Numbered from the stretch's first letter, positions 1-9,391 are shown. The stretch is DNA of 64,000 nucleotides from Thiomicrorhabdus sp965603495 (GCA_965603495.1 CBFDDF010000012.1:4252-68251); one strand, 5' to 3'. The notes: generated from the letters alone by a model not told the origin. Made by a program: numbers and translations.

Positions 1-532
1 TATAAATAATACCGCGCTCTGCTTTTTCAGGGTCATTATCACAACGCTGCAATAGCTTTAGAACAATACTCTCAACGTCTTCACCCACATAACCGGCTTC
101 TGTTAAGGTCGTCGCATCTGCAATCGCGAATGGCACATCCAATAAGCGTGCTAGGGTCTGCGCTAACAGCGTTTTTCCGGAACCTGTTGGTCCAATTAAT
201 AATATATTACTTTTCGTCAGCTCAACATCATCTTTAGCATGCGCGTTCTTTAGGCGCTTATAATGATTATAAACGGCAACTGACAGCACTTTTTTCGACT
301 GTTTCTGGCCGATGACATAATCATCCAAAATGGCACTAATTTCATGCGGAGTTGGCAAGTTATCCAACTCGAATTGGCTCATCTCTTCTTCGCCAAATTC
401 TTCGCGTAAAATATCGTTACATAACTCAACACACTCATCACAAATATAAACCGATGGGCCTGCGATTAATTTTCTAACTTCATCCTGGGTTTTACCACAA
501 AACGAACAATCTAAAGTCTTGTCTTCGCTCAT
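1..532 (-). CDS. clpX: ClpX, ATPase subunit of the ClpXP protease (N-terminal part only)
   Basis: AAA+ unfoldase that recognises tagged substrates and threads them into ClpP. The reading frame starts at the ATG complementary to 530-532 and runs off the left edge of the window, leaving about 177 of the usual ~425 residues. Visible are the N-terminal zinc-binding domain with four cysteines (C9, C12, C31, C34), the linker, and the Walker A motif GPTGSGKT at residues 114-121, followed by the conserved DATTLTEAGYVGED segment. It lies just downstream of clpP on the same strand, 11 nt away, the standard clpP-clpX order. Identity is secure; the truncation is only the window boundary. Confidence 0.97.
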   Translation of the reverse strand, partial: MSEDKTLDCSFCGKTQDEVRKLIAGPSVYICDECVELCNDILREEFGEEEMSQFELDNLPTPHEISAILDDYVIGQKQSKKVLSVAVYNHYKRLKNAHAKDDVELTKSNILLIGPTGSGKTLLAQTLARLLDVPFAIADATTLTEAGYVGEDVESIVLKLLQRCDNDPEKAERGIIY

Positions 533-543
533 TCTTCTTAACC

Positions 544-1143
544 CTATCGATTCGTTAATACTTTATCAATCAAACCATAATCACACGCTTGTTGCGCACT
601 CATAAAGTTATCACGGTCCGTATCTTTTTCAATTGTTTCCATTGGTTGTCCAGTGTGCTCAGCCAAAGCTCTATTCAACTTATCTTTAATTTGCATAATT
701 TCTTGTGCATGAATCTGAATATCACTTGCTTGGCCTTGAAACCCCCCTAAAGGCTGGTGAATCATGACTCGAGAGTTTGGTAGAGCAAAACGCTTACCTT
801 TCTCGCCTGCCGACAATAAGAATGAGCCCATACTAGCAGCCTGTCCAATACACATCGTGCTGACATTGGGTTTAATAAAACGCATCGTATCGTAGATTGC
901 CATACCCGCCGTGACACTGCCACCAGGTGAGTTGATGTACAAATGAATATCTTTCTCTGGATTTTCTGATTCCAAAAACAACATCTGAGCAACAATCAAG
1001 TTTGCCATATGGTCTTCAACTTGGCCCACTAAAAATATAACTCTTTCTTTTAAAAGTCTAGAGTAAATATCATACGAGCGTTCACCACGGCTAGTCTGTT
1101 CAACGACCATTGGTACTAATGCATTGTGAATCATATTATCCAT
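544..1143 (-). CDS. clpP: ClpP, proteolytic subunit of the Clp protease
   Basis: Serine peptidase that forms the tetradecameric barrel used by ClpX and ClpA. The 199 residues match the normal family length. The catalytic triad is visible as Ser104 (QAASMGS), His129 (RVMIHQP) and Asp178 (DTDRD), with the same internal spacing (25 and 49 residues) as in E. coli ClpP. The ATG at 1143 has an AGGA-type ribosome site about a dozen bases upstream; Met4 is a possible alternative start. It sits between tig and clpX on the same strand, as in most gammaproteobacteria, but a terminator-like hairpin separates it from tig. Confidence 0.97.
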   Translation of the reverse strand: MDNMIHNALVPMVVEQTSRGERSYDIYSRLLKERVIFLVGQVEDHMANLIVAQMLFLESENPEKDIHLYINSPGGSVTAGMAIYDTMRFIKPNVSTMCIGQAASMGSFLLSAGEKGKRFALPNSRVMIHQPLGGFQGQASDIQIHAQEIMQIKDKLNRALAEHTGQPMETIEKDTDRDNFMSAQQACDYGLIDKVLTNR

Positions 1144-1208
1144 ATTCTGTATTTCATCCTATTTGAAGGCTATTTGTTATTTAAGGTGTATCTTAGCTGT
1201 TTCTTAGA

Positions 1209-1268
1209 CAAAAAAAAACTTAACCCCACCGACAAATCGAAGATTCATCACCGGGATTAAGTTTTTAA
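1209..1268 (-). terminator. Intrinsic terminator after tig
   Basis: On the minus strand AACTTAATCCC pairs imperfectly with GGGGTTAAGTT across a loop of about 25 nt and is followed by a long T run. It would end the tig transcript before clpP, so clpPX probably also has its own promoter in the short gap. Confidence 0.7.
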
Positions 1269-1306
1269 GTGAATCTTAGCAAGCTAAGACCAAGCTAAAG
1301 TGCAAA

Positions 1307-2620
1307 TTAAGCAGCCGGAGTAATGACTTCGTCAAAACTTTTAGTCACTTCAGTCACTTTTGCTTCCGCTAAAATTTTAGCCGCAACTTTACTCTCAACC
1401 AGGATAGAACGAATTTCATTCTTAGCACCTAGATTTTCTGAATACCAGTTGATCACTTCAGCAGGATCTTCATATGAAGATGCTTGCTCAGCAATATAAG
1501 CATTAACTTCATCATCTGTTGCTTCTAGCTTATTAACTTTAATAATATCACCTAGAATCAAACCTAACTTAACACGCTTATTGGCTTCTTCTTCAAAATG
1601 ACTTGCTTCGATATTAACATCGGCAGGGTTCATTCCTTGCTGCTGAAGATTTTGAACCGCACGGTCCATTAAGCTCTTAACTTCTTGTTCAAATAATGAC
1701 TTAGGAACTTGAACATCAACCACTTCTTGCAAAGAGTCTAAAACTGCCGCACGGTTTTTGCTCTCTACCGCTCGTTCTAGTTCTTTAGTCATGCTGTCTT
1801 TGATTTCAGCAATTAGAGAAGCTTCAGTTCCGTCTTCAACGCCAAATGATTGAACAAACTCTTCGTCAATTTCAGGTAGCACTTTAGTCATCACTGAGTG
1901 TACTGTGATGTCAAAAGTAGCCGCTTTACCTTTAAGCGCTTCTGAGTGATACTCTTCTGGGAAAGTGACTTCAATGACTTTCTCTTCACCCTTCTTCATA
2001 CCAATGATTTGATCTTCAAAACCAGGGATCATTCGGCCAGACCCTAACTCTAAGGGTGCATTTTCAGCAGAACCACCGTCAAACTCAACGCCGTCAATTT
2101 TTCCAACGAAATCAATAATAACCTGCTCGCCTTTTTTAGCTTTTTTAGCGGCACTTTTCGAAGGTTTCCAAGCCATACGCTGTTCACGTAGACGTGTAAT
2201 CATGCTTTCAACATCCGCATCAGTCACTTCAGCGTTGATTTTTTCAACCGTGATACCGCTGAACTCAGGCAGTGTTATCTCTGGATAAACTTCAAAACGC
2301 GCAGTAAATTTAACTTGCCCGTCTGCATCGCTTAGATCATCAAACATAGGGAAGCCAGCAACATTTAAAGATTCCTGATCAACCGCATCATAAAATGCCT
2401 TTTGTAACACTTCACCCATCATTTCTTGGTTTACTTGCGCACCGTGACGTTTTTTAACAACGTTTAACGGCACTTTACCTGCGCGAAAACCATCCATTTT
2501 GATAGTACGACGAATCTCGTTTAAACGCTTTTCTACGCTTGCATTTAGGTCTGCCGATGGAAATGTGACCGTCATCTTATGCTCAAGACCTTGTTCTGGT
2601 TTTTCTACAGTTACTTGCAT
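1307..2620 (-). CDS. tig: Trigger factor, ribosome-associated chaperone and peptidyl-prolyl isomerase
   Basis: Binds at the ribosome exit tunnel and shields nascent chains. The N-terminal ribosome-binding signature GFRAGKVP is present, followed by a central FKBP-type isomerase domain (GEQVIIDFVGKIDG to GFEDQIIG) and a helical C-terminal chaperone domain. I start it at the ATG at 2618-2620, giving MQVTVEKPEQG, which matches how family members begin; an in-frame TTG twelve bases upstream is unlikely. Length is then 437 residues, normal for the family. It precedes clpP-clpX, the common order. A minus-strand TATAAT at 2692-2697 is a plausible -10 element. Confidence 0.97.
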   Translation of the reverse strand: MQVTVEKPEQGLEHKMTVTFPSADLNASVEKRLNEIRRTIKMDGFRAGKVPLNVVKKRHGAQVNQEMMGEVLQKAFYDAVDQESLNVAGFPMFDDLSDADGQVKFTARFEVYPEITLPEFSGITVEKINAEVTDADVESMITRLREQRMAWKPSKSAAKKAKKGEQVIIDFVGKIDGVEFDGGSAENAPLELGSGRMIPGFEDQIIGMKKGEEKVIEVTFPEEYHSEALKGKAATFDITVHSVMTKVLPEIDEEFVQSFGVEDGTEASLIAEIKDSMTKELERAVESKNRAAVLDSLQEVVDVQVPKSLFEQEVKSLMDRAVQNLQQQGMNPADVNIEASHFEEEANKRVKLGLILGDIIKVNKLEATDDEVNAYIAEQASSYEDPAEVINWYSENLGAKNEIRSILVESKVAAKILAEAKVTEVTKSFDEVITPAA

Positions 2621-2778
2621 ATTAAATCTCAAAGTTGATGTTTAAAATTGGTAAATCAGTTAATTCGCATTAACTAAAAATCAGGTTCAAAATTATACTT
2701 ACTTCACCTTTAAAGTGGAAGAAAAACCGTAAAAATCGCCAAATATCGAACAAAAACAACAAGAAATAGCGATCTATC

Positions 2779-2806
2779 TTGTACAAAGAGTAAAAAATGC
2801 TAAAAT
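2779..2806 (+). promoter_or_regulatory. Predicted sigma-70 promoter of the DUF2892 gene
   Basis: TTGTAC at 2779-2784, a 16-bp spacer ending in an extended -10 TGC, then TAAAAT at 2801-2806. This puts the start near 2813 and leaves an untranslated leader of about 70 nt before the ATG at 2886, which has an AAGGA ribosome site. Confidence 0.5.
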
Positions 2807-2885
2807 TCGCATCAAATTATTTTATGGTGTGAACAGTTTTTATTGTACTTTCGCGCTAAAACTGACCACTTATAAGGAATAAAAA

Positions 2886-3089
2886 ATGAATATTGAACGT
2901 ATTGTTTTATTAGTAGCAGGCTTTATGGTTCTAGCAAGTGCCATATTATCTGTTTGGCACACGGTAGAATGGATCTATCTTGCCGGTTTCGTTGGTGCAA
3001 ACTTAATATTCTCTGGTGTGACTGGCTTCTGCCCAATGGTTCTAATCCTACGTAAACTTGGATTTAAGCATGGCAAAACTTTTAATTAA
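2886..3089 (+). CDS. DUF2892 (YgaP-like) inner-membrane protein
   Basis: A 67-residue protein with two hydrophobic segments (about residues 5-24 and 29-47) and the family signature FSGVTGFCPM with its single cysteine, then a short basic tail. DUF2892 occurs alone or as the membrane anchor of rhodaneses such as YgaP, and is common in sulfur-metabolising bacteria. Here it stands alone, with its own predicted promoter and a strong terminator behind it, so it is monocistronic. A rhodanese lies far away at 51.6 kb. The link to sulfur transfer is inference from the family, and the biochemical role is unknown. Confidence 0.85.
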   Translation: MNIERIVLLVAGFMVLASAILSVWHTVEWIYLAGFVGANLIFSGVTGFCPMVLILRKLGFKHGKTFN

Positions 3090-3114
3090 GTTCTAAAAAG
3101 CAATAACTTATTAC

Positions 3115-3151
3115 AAAAAAGGCCTGTCATTCACATGACAGGCCTTTTTTT
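3115..3151. terminator. Bidirectional intrinsic terminator
   Basis: A perfect 10-bp stem (GGCCTGTCAT / ATGACAGGCC) with a 4-nt loop is flanked by six A on the left and seven T on the right. It can end both the DUF2892 gene (+) and the converging ABC-F gene (-). Confidence 0.9.
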
Positions 3152-3197
3152 ATATCTAAACGCTTAATTAAAAGCGCTTGCCAATTTGTTAAAAACG

Positions 3198-5117
3198 CTA
3201 GCTAAGTTGAGCTTCTACAAGCACCTTTTCAGCCTCTAGCTTTTCTTGCAACTCTAACCACTCCATTTCATTCTCTTCTATAGCCTGTTTACACTCGGCC
3301 TGAGACTTGATGCAGCCCGCTAATTTAGCTTTGTTTTCGGGCTCATACAAGCTGTTATCCTCCATCAGGGCATGGTATTCAGACTGCTGAGTTTGCAACA
3401 ACTCTAATTGACGTTCAATCTTCTTAATTGCCTGAGTAATGGGTTTAAGCTGTGCATCCACCTTTTTCCTTTGCGAAGCATTAACTTGACGGGCTTCCTT
3501 TTTAGAATGACCAGGCCTGGTAGGTTTAGATTCAACTTCCCTCTGCTTTAATTGCTTCAGGCGTGCTTGCAAATAGGTATCCAAGTCGCCAACAAAGCGC
3601 GAAACTTCGCCTCCATGCACCCACCAAAACTGATCGGCAATACTGGTCAATAGATGCTTATCATGCGTGACCACAATTAAAGCGCCCGCAAAATCCTGCA
3701 AGGCCATATCTAAAGCATCACGGGTTTCCATATCTAAATGGTTGGTCGGCTCATCTAGAATAATCAAATTTGGTTTCTGGAAAACGATGATGGCCAATGC
3801 TAAACGGGCTTTTTCCCCCCCCGAAAAGTGGTCAATAGAATCGAGACATTGCGCATTCGAAAAACCAAAACCGCCCAAGAAGTTACGTGCGTCCTGGTCA
3901 GTCGGCGCATCTGGCAACATTAGCAAATGCTGCAAAGGACTCTTATCATAATGTAAAGATTCTAATTGATGCTGAGCAAAGTAGCCAAACTTGACGCCCT
4001 TACTGATTTGAACTTTACCACTAATTGGTTTTAATTCACCTACTAACAACTTAATTAAAGTCGATTTACCAGAACCATTGACGCCCACTAAACCAATCCG
4101 ATCACCGGCTCTGAGCGTTAAGCTAACGGAATCTAAAATTGATTTCTGCGGATAAGAAAAACTCGCCAAATCCAACGACAACATCGGATCAGGCTGATGT
4201 AAAGGCTGCATAAATTCAAAATGAAAAGGATTGCTCGCCTGAACAGCTGCAACCGACTCCATGCGCTCCAGGGCTTTTACGCGACTTTGGGCTTGCTTGG
4301 CTTTGGAGGCCTTGGCTTTAAAACGTTCAATAAAGCTTTTAAGATGTTGCATCTGTTGCTTCTGCTTATCATGCAGAGATTGCTGCTGCATCAACTGCTC
4401 ATTACGCTGACGCTCAAAAGACGCAAAGTTTCCAGAATAGAAAGTGATTTTTTGATCATGAATATGCGCAATTCCTTCCACCGCCTGATCAAGAAAATCA
4501 CGGTCATGGGAAATAATTAGAATCGCACCCTGATAAGACTTCAGCCACTGAACCAACCAGGCAACCGCCTCGATATCCAAATGGTTGGTCGGCTCATCCA
4601 ACAGTAATAGATCAGAACGTTGCATTAAAGCACGCCCTAATTTCAGTCGAACTTGCCACCCTCCTGAAAATTCACAGATAGGTTTCTCAAAATCAGATTC
4701 TTCAAAACCTAAACCATACAATAACTGCTTAGCTTTACTCGGAATGGTAAAACCATCCATTTTATCTAAAGCATCGTAAGCCTTAACCAAAAGATCGTGG
4801 TCATTGGAGGCTTCCGCCTTTTCAATCGATTGCTGGGCTTCCGCGTATTTACTGTCGCCAAATGTAACATAACGTAATGCTTGAGCATCAGGCTGTCGAA
4901 CTTCTTGCTCGACGTAACCAATCAGCCAGTTCGCTGGTATACCAATGTTTCCAGACTCAATAGACACTTCACCTAAAAGACATTTAAATAATGTGGTCTT
5001 ACCAACGCCATTCTGACCCACTAAGCCAATCTTCTGTCCTGGATGAATATTGAGATTAGCGCCATCAAATAGGGGTTTAACGCCCGCGCGAATTGATAAG
5101 TTTTGTAGACACAGCAT
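3198..5117 (-). CDS. yheS: ABC-F family ATPase, YheS type
   Basis: Soluble protein with two ABC ATPase domains and no membrane segments; ABC-F proteins act on ribosomes. Walker A motifs GQNGVGKT (residues 34-41) and GVNGSGKS, signatures SGGW and SGGEKAR, and two DEPTNHLD Walker B motifs are visible. The linker KAKASKAKQAQSR and the total length of 639 residues match YheS (637 in E. coli) better than Uup or EttA. A lysine-rich coiled-coil tail closes the protein. It carries one copy of the 12-bp palindrome at 3510-3521, read as TRPG. It follows lolD on the same strand after 53 nt. The exact role of YheS is poorly known. Confidence 0.9.
   Translation of the reverse strand: MLCLQNLSIRAGVKPLFDGANLNIHPGQKIGLVGQNGVGKTTLFKCLLGEVSIESGNIGIPANWLIGYVEQEVRQPDAQALRYVTFGDSKYAEAQQSIEKAEASNDHDLLVKAYDALDKMDGFTIPSKAKQLLYGLGFEESDFEKPICEFSGGWQVRLKLGRALMQRSDLLLLDEPTNHLDIEAVAWLVQWLKSYQGAILIISHDRDFLDQAVEGIAHIHDQKITFYSGNFASFERQRNEQLMQQQSLHDKQKQQMQHLKSFIERFKAKASKAKQAQSRVKALERMESVAAVQASNPFHFEFMQPLHQPDPMLSLDLASFSYPQKSILDSVSLTLRAGDRIGLVGVNGSGKSTLIKLLVGELKPISGKVQISKGVKFGYFAQHQLESLHYDKSPLQHLLMLPDAPTDQDARNFLGGFGFSNAQCLDSIDHFSGGEKARLALAIIVFQKPNLIILDEPTNHLDMETRDALDMALQDFAGALIVVTHDKHLLTSIADQFWWVHGGEVSRFVGDLDTYLQARLKQLKQREVESKPTRPGHSKKEARQVNASQRKKVDAQLKPITQAIKKIERQLELLQTQQSEYHALMEDNSLYEPENKAKLAGCIKSQAECKQAIEENEMEWLELQEKLEAEKVLVEAQLS
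3510..3521. repeat. Iterated palindrome ACCAGGCCTGGT, copy 1 (exact)
   Basis: Exact 12-mer inside the ABC-F gene, in the frame Thr-Arg-Pro-Gly, in the variable lysine-rich C-terminal region where protein sequence constraint should be weak. Confidence 0.9.
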
Positions 5118-5170
5118 GTTTGAGGTTTCCTTGACCGAGAGTCATTTTTTAGGTCATTTACCTGAAGTTA

Positions 5171-5854
5171 TTAAGCTTGAGTCATTAACTTGCCATCCAG
5201 CAAGATAAGCTGCCTATCCATCTTGGCAGCAAGTTCCAGGTCATGAGTAACAATTAACAATGCTGTCTGTAGCTCTTGATTTAATTCTAATAATAAACTG
5301 AATACTTGATCGGCGGCACTATGGTCGAGATTACCCGTTGGCTCATCGGCTAAAATACACTTAGGCTCTGTGATTAATGCACGGGCGATTGCAACCCTTT
5401 GGCGTTCACCACCAGAGAGCTCACTGGGTTTATGTGCCATACGCTGATCCAAACCCACACGCTCTAATAACCGCTCTGCCTTTTGCTGAGCAATTGCGCT
5501 GTCAGTACGTCGAATACGTAAAGGCATCATAACGTTTTCCAACGCGGTTAACTCTGGCAATAAATGGTGAAATTGGTAAACAAAACCCATGTGCTGATTT
5601 CTTAATTTACCTCGTTTGGCTTCACCTTCATCGGAAAAGCTGGCTGAGTTTAAACGCACCACACCAGAATCAGGCGTATCCAGACCTGCAAGAACATGTA
5701 GCAAGGTACTTTTACCAGAACCAGAAGCGCCAATAATCGCAACTTTTTCGCCGGCATACAGACTTAAATCAATATCTGAAAATACCGACGTTTGGATAAT
5801 ACCTTCACGGTAGGTTTTCGACAGCTGGGTCGCTTCCAACACTAGATTACTCAT
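5171..5854 (-). CDS. lolD: LolD, ATPase of the lipoprotein-release transporter
   Basis: ATP-binding subunit of the LolCDE-type complex, which extracts outer-membrane lipoproteins from the inner membrane and hands them to LolA. The 227 residues hold Walker A GASGSGKS (42-49), the signature LSGGERQRVAIAR, Walker B ending in ADEPTGNLD, and the H-loop THD. The start overlaps the end of the permease gene upstream by 8 nt, indicating translational coupling. MacB-type ATPases are similar, but the partner permease fits Lol. Confidence 0.95.
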   Translation of the reverse strand: MSNLVLEATQLSKTYREGIIQTSVFSDIDLSLYAGEKVAIIGASGSGKSTLLHVLAGLDTPDSGVVRLNSASFSDEGEAKRGKLRNQHMGFVYQFHHLLPELTALENVMMPLRIRRTDSAIAQQKAERLLERVGLDQRMAHKPSELSGGERQRVAIARALITEPKCILADEPTGNLDHSAADQVFSLLLELNQELQTALLIVTHDLELAAKMDRQLILLDGKLMTQA

Positions 5855-7097
5855 AACGCAATGCCTCCGCTGGTTGAACTTTTGAGGCTTTTCTGGCCGG
5901 ATACAAGGTGGCTAATAGAGTCAAACCAAATGCAATACTGGTAACGTACCATACATCCGCCCACTCCACCTTTGAAGGAACCTTGCTAATGTAGTAGACA
6001 TCCGCAGGAAAGAACTGAATACCCAATAAAGACTCTATGACTGGCACAATAACGTCGATATTTAAAGCAAGACTCAATCCGCCAATGAGTCCAAGCAGCG
6101 ATCCTAATATGCCAATAACCAAGCCTTGAATAATAAAGATCATCTGAATGCTGGCAGGCGTTGCGCCAATGGTACGCAGCACTGCGATATCGCCCTGTTT
6201 GTCCGTTACGACCATCACCATAGTTGAGACAATGTTAAAAGTGGCCACCATAATAATCAGTGCCAAGACAATAAACATCATCTTTTTTTCCATTTCAATG
6301 GCTCTAAAAAAATTAGCGTGTTGCTGCGTCCAATCTCGAATATAAAGCGTTTTATGTGCAATCTGAGACAGCTGTTGCTTTGCTTCACCAACCAAGAACA
6401 TATCATCTAATTTAATTTGTAGTGCGCCGACCGCATCACCATATTTAAAGAGTTTTTTAGCATCCTCAATGTGCATAATCGCCAAACCACTATCGTATTC
6501 ATGCATACCCGCTTCAAACAGGCCAACCACGGTAAAACGCTTAATACGCGGAACGATGCCTACTGGCGAAACACTGCCTTGTGGTGCAATCAAAGTCACT
6601 TTATCGCCGATTGAAACACCTAAACTTAAGGCTAACTCGCTGCCTAAAATAATTCGATATTTTTGAGGCACTAAATTCGCTAACTGACCCTGTAGCATTT
6701 TGCTATCAATGTCAGCGACCTGACCTTCAAACTCAGGGAGTACACCTCTAATGGCGGCGCCTTTAACCAAGCTACCATTGGTTAACATTCCTTGCTCCAT
6801 AATATTGGGAGCGGCACCTACAACATGTGGTTGATTAATCAGGTCATTATAAAGCGTATCCCAATTCGCGAGGCGACCATGCTCTTCGCTAATGGTCATA
6901 TGAGCCGTCATCCCTAAGATCCGCTCACGCAACTCTTCTTGAAAGCCATTCATGATGGATAATATCGTAATCAAAGCCGTTACCCCAAGGGCAATGCCGA
7001 GCATAGATGACAGAGAAATAAAGGAGATAAAACCATTACGCCTTTTGGCGCGCGTATAGCGAAGTCCTAGTAACAATTCATAAGGGAGTTTAAACAT
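5847..7097 (-). CDS. lolC: LolC/LolE-family lipoprotein-release permease
   Basis: Inner-membrane permease of 416 residues: an N-terminal helix (about 22-50) with the family opening RYTRAKRRNGFISFIS, a large periplasmic domain (about 50-265) and three C-terminal helices, ending in LYPARKASKVQPAEALRYE, the typical FtsX-like tail. It is the only permease beside lolD here, whereas E. coli has lolC and lolE. It may therefore be a LolF-type protein working as a homodimer, unless a second permease lies elsewhere. The gene neighbourhood (near mfd) is the same as for lolCDE in enteric bacteria. Confidence 0.9.
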   Translation of the reverse strand: MFKLPYELLLGLRYTRAKRRNGFISFISLSSMLGIALGVTALITILSIMNGFQEELRERILGMTAHMTISEEHGRLANWDTLYNDLINQPHVVGAAPNIMEQGMLTNGSLVKGAAIRGVLPEFEGQVADIDSKMLQGQLANLVPQKYRIILGSELALSLGVSIGDKVTLIAPQGSVSPVGIVPRIKRFTVVGLFEAGMHEYDSGLAIMHIEDAKKLFKYGDAVGALQIKLDDMFLVGEAKQQLSQIAHKTLYIRDWTQQHANFFRAIEMEKKMMFIVLALIIMVATFNIVSTMVMVVTDKQGDIAVLRTIGATPASIQMIFIIQGLVIGILGSLLGLIGGLSLALNIDVIVPVIESLLGIQFFPADVYYISKVPSKVEWADVWYVTSIAFGLTLLATLYPARKASKVQPAEALRYE

Positions 7098-7099
7098 AG

Positions 7100-7804
7100 T
7101 TAACCTAATTTATCCGTCTTGTTTTTGCTGTCTTTTTTATGCGCTGGTGAATTCGAACTCACCGGTGAAACTGCACCTTTATAGGATATAAAGACTGGCA
7201 ATTCAATATTTAACAGGATTGCCCACACCCTTATTGAGAGTGTTATGACAATGGAGAGAAGTGCAGAAAATTCAATCGAAAAACCAAGGTGTTCTAGAGA
7301 TAAGAAGATACTCGCTCCAATAAAAGAAGCCGTCGCGTAAATCTCTTTGCGAAACACCAGTGGTACTTCTCCGACCAGTACATCGCGGATAACGCCGCCA
7401 ACGACACCAGTCATAATGCCCGTCATAATGGCAATCGGATCTGAAAAACCTAATGCCATTGCCTTTTGCGTTCCAACCACTGTGAATACCGCCAATCCTA
7501 AGGCATCTAAAAACAATAACAATTTTACAGGGAGGCGTTTAAACCTGGCCAAGAAAAATAGCGTAAGGGCTGTAATGACAACGACATAAATATAAATATC
7601 CTGCTGAGTCCAAAACACAGGAACATCAATAATTAGATCCCGTAAAGTTCCGCCACCAATCGCGGTCACCATCGCAATAACCACTGCACCAAACAAGTCT
7701 AACTCTTTACGGCGAGCAGCCAAAAGTCCAGTAACTGCAAATACGACTGTTCCGAGGAGATCTAATGAGTGTAAAGTGAGTGCAAGTGTCATAGCGGCAC
7801 CCAT
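7100..7804 (-). CDS. TRIC-type (UPF0126) membrane protein, YadS/YicG-like
   Basis: Seven-helix membrane protein built from two repeats, each with a glycine-rich re-entrant motif: GGGTLRDLI near the first third and GVVGGVIRDVL near the middle. The family is known as bacterial TRIC channels (cation) and includes YadS and YicG, proposed glycine transporters; the substrate cannot be read here. The longest frame begins at 7834, inside the terminator of the upstream gene, so I prefer the ATG at 7804 (or 7792), just before the conserved LDLLGTVVFAVTG. It ends 2 nt before the LolC gene and may share its transcript. Confidence 0.85.
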   Translation of the reverse strand: MGAAMTLALTLHSLDLLGTVVFAVTGLLAARRKELDLFGAVVIAMVTAIGGGTLRDLIIDVPVFWTQQDIYIYVVVITALTLFFLARFKRLPVKLLLFLDALGLAVFTVVGTQKAMALGFSDPIAIMTGIMTGVVGGVIRDVLVGEVPLVFRKEIYATASFIGASIFLSLEHLGFSIEFSALLSIVITLSIRVWAILLNIELPVFISYKGAVSPVSSNSPAHKKDSKNKTDKLG

Positions 7805-7817
7805 TATAAACGAGCGC

Positions 7818-7850
7818 AAAAAAAAAGCCCTCATTAAGAGGGCTTTTTTT
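7818..7850 (-). terminator. Intrinsic terminator after sqr
   Basis: Seven-bp stem AGCCCTC / GAGGGCT with a 5-nt loop and A and T runs on both sides. It sits 21 nt beyond the SQR stop codon on the minus strand and overlaps the longest possible start of the next gene, an argument for that gene's internal start. Confidence 0.85.
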
Positions 7851-7870
7851 ATTCTAAAGATAAATATGGA

Positions 7871-9187
7871 TTATTTATCTGATTTTAGACGCGTAATACC
7901 TAACATTTTCATCATGTATTTCTGATAGATTGGCTCAGAGTTACCCGCTTTCATATTACGGATAAAGTACTTTTCAAATGCGATCTTCGCTAAGTGAACC
8001 CACTTGCCTTTTTTCGCCCACGTTAAGTTACGAGGTGGAATTTGAGGTAAGGCAACAAAAGCGGCACCAGTATCACCCATATCAGCTAGACAAACCGTAT
8101 TCCAGGTTGGTTCTGCAGTTGGCTCTTTACCTTCGATATTATTTGCAACATTGTGACAAATCGCCGTTACCATCGATTCAATCATCAAACCTGTTTTTGG
8201 TGTTCCACACATAACTGGACAAGTTGTATCCACGGGTGGAATCGCGATCCCTACTCCTAGTGCATAAATATTGTGGTACGTTGGGTTACGGCTGAACTGA
8301 TCAACCTTAACAAAACCACGAGGATTGACTAAAGCCCCCCCCATTTTTGCAGGATCTGCATCAACCATCTCTTGTAGGAATTTAGAACCTTTAAACGCTG
8401 GCAGCATCATTGAGTATTTGAATGGCAATTCGTGCTGATCAATTACATCACCACGATTGTTATGCTCATCGACATACATGGTGTCGGCTGTAATTTTCGT
8501 GACTTTAGCGTTACAGATCCAATTGATATGACGGTTACGCATTTCAGATTCCATCAAACCTTTAGAATCCCCCACACCGCCTAAGCCTAAGTGACCAATG
8601 TAAGGCTCAGCCGTTACAAATGTCATCGGCACTTGGCTACGAAGTTTACGCTTACGTAAATCCGTTTCCATAATCATTCCAAATTCATACGCAGGACCAA
8701 AACATGAGGCTCCTTGAACAGCACCCACAATGATTGGACCTGGCGCTTTACAGAACGCTTCCCATTCTTCATATGCTTCAACCGAGTGCGGTGTTGAACA
8801 AACAGAAACCGTATTACCACCTTGGCTCTTTGGGCCAAACCCTTCAATTTCGTCAAAGGCTAAAGCAGGACCCGTTGCCAGAATAAGGTAGTCATAGTCC
8901 ATTTCAGAACCATCAGATAACTTAATCTTGTTCGCCTCTGGATCAAGACCAACACAAGTTTGGTTATAAAATTCGATACCTTTACGCGTTAGGTAAGGCT
9001 CTAGCTTGAAAGAAATATCCTCTGCTTTACGCCAACCTACAGCAACCCAAGGGTTAGATGGGATGAAATTGAATTCATCAGTATTACTGACGACTTTAAC
9101 CGTATGGCCTTTATCTAATTGCTTACGAATATCGTAAGACATTGGTAAACCACCTGTACTAGCGCCTACTACAACAACTGTTGCCAT
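7871..9187 (-). CDS. sqr: Sulfide:quinone oxidoreductase-type flavoprotein
   Basis: FAD enzyme that oxidises sulfide to polysulfide/sulfur and reduces quinone at the membrane. Using the ATG at 9187, which has a GAGGAA ribosome site (the longer frame begins at an unsupported TTG), it has 438 residues. The N-terminal FAD-binding glycine motif VVVGASTGGLP, the second dinucleotide segment LILATGP and the motif GASCFGPAYE are visible. Candidate redox cysteines are C130, C162, C323 and C327 (TTCPVMCGTP). The C-terminal amphipathic segment could anchor it to the membrane. The SQR subtype cannot be settled by eye; flavocytochrome c sulfide dehydrogenase is less likely because there is no signal peptide. 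It is monocistronic. Confidence 0.85.
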   Translation of the reverse strand: MATVVVVGASTGGLPMSYDIRKQLDKGHTVKVVSNTDEFNFIPSNPWVAVGWRKAEDISFKLEPYLTRKGIEFYNQTCVGLDPEANKIKLSDGSEMDYDYLILATGPALAFDEIEGFGPKSQGGNTVSVCSTPHSVEAYEEWEAFCKAPGPIIVGAVQGASCFGPAYEFGMIMETDLRKRKLRSQVPMTFVTAEPYIGHLGLGGVGDSKGLMESEMRNRHINWICNAKVTKITADTMYVDEHNNRGDVIDQHELPFKYSMMLPAFKGSKFLQEMVDADPAKMGGALVNPRGFVKVDQFSRNPTYHNIYALGVGIAIPPVDTTCPVMCGTPKTGLMIESMVTAICHNVANNIEGKEPTAEPTWNTVCLADMGDTGAAFVALPQIPPRNLTWAKKGKWVHLAKIAFEKYFIRNMKAGNSEPIYQKYMMKMLGITRLKSDK

Positions 9188-9391
9188 GCTTATTCCTCTT
9201 GTATAAAATTTACCGGTAAAAAGTGTTTTGTTCGTACTCAAAAGTCCGAAATAACGCCTGATCGACTAGAATGAAAAATAATTAGTGCGGTGATAATGAA
9301 CCATCCATCCATGAATTAACAATTAATTCTATCGATCCTTTATCAGTAATTTTAATAATGACCCAAAAAGAGTTTGATCAATTGGCGGTAT

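Noticed and set aside
3815..3822. Eight-base C run inside the ABC-F gene (also 8335-8342 in SQR and 17610-17616 in the cytochrome) as phase-variation switches
   Set aside because: Each run encodes conserved or ordinary Gly-Gly (SGGE, MGGA, AGGQ) in housekeeping-type genes with normal frames; no sign of switching.
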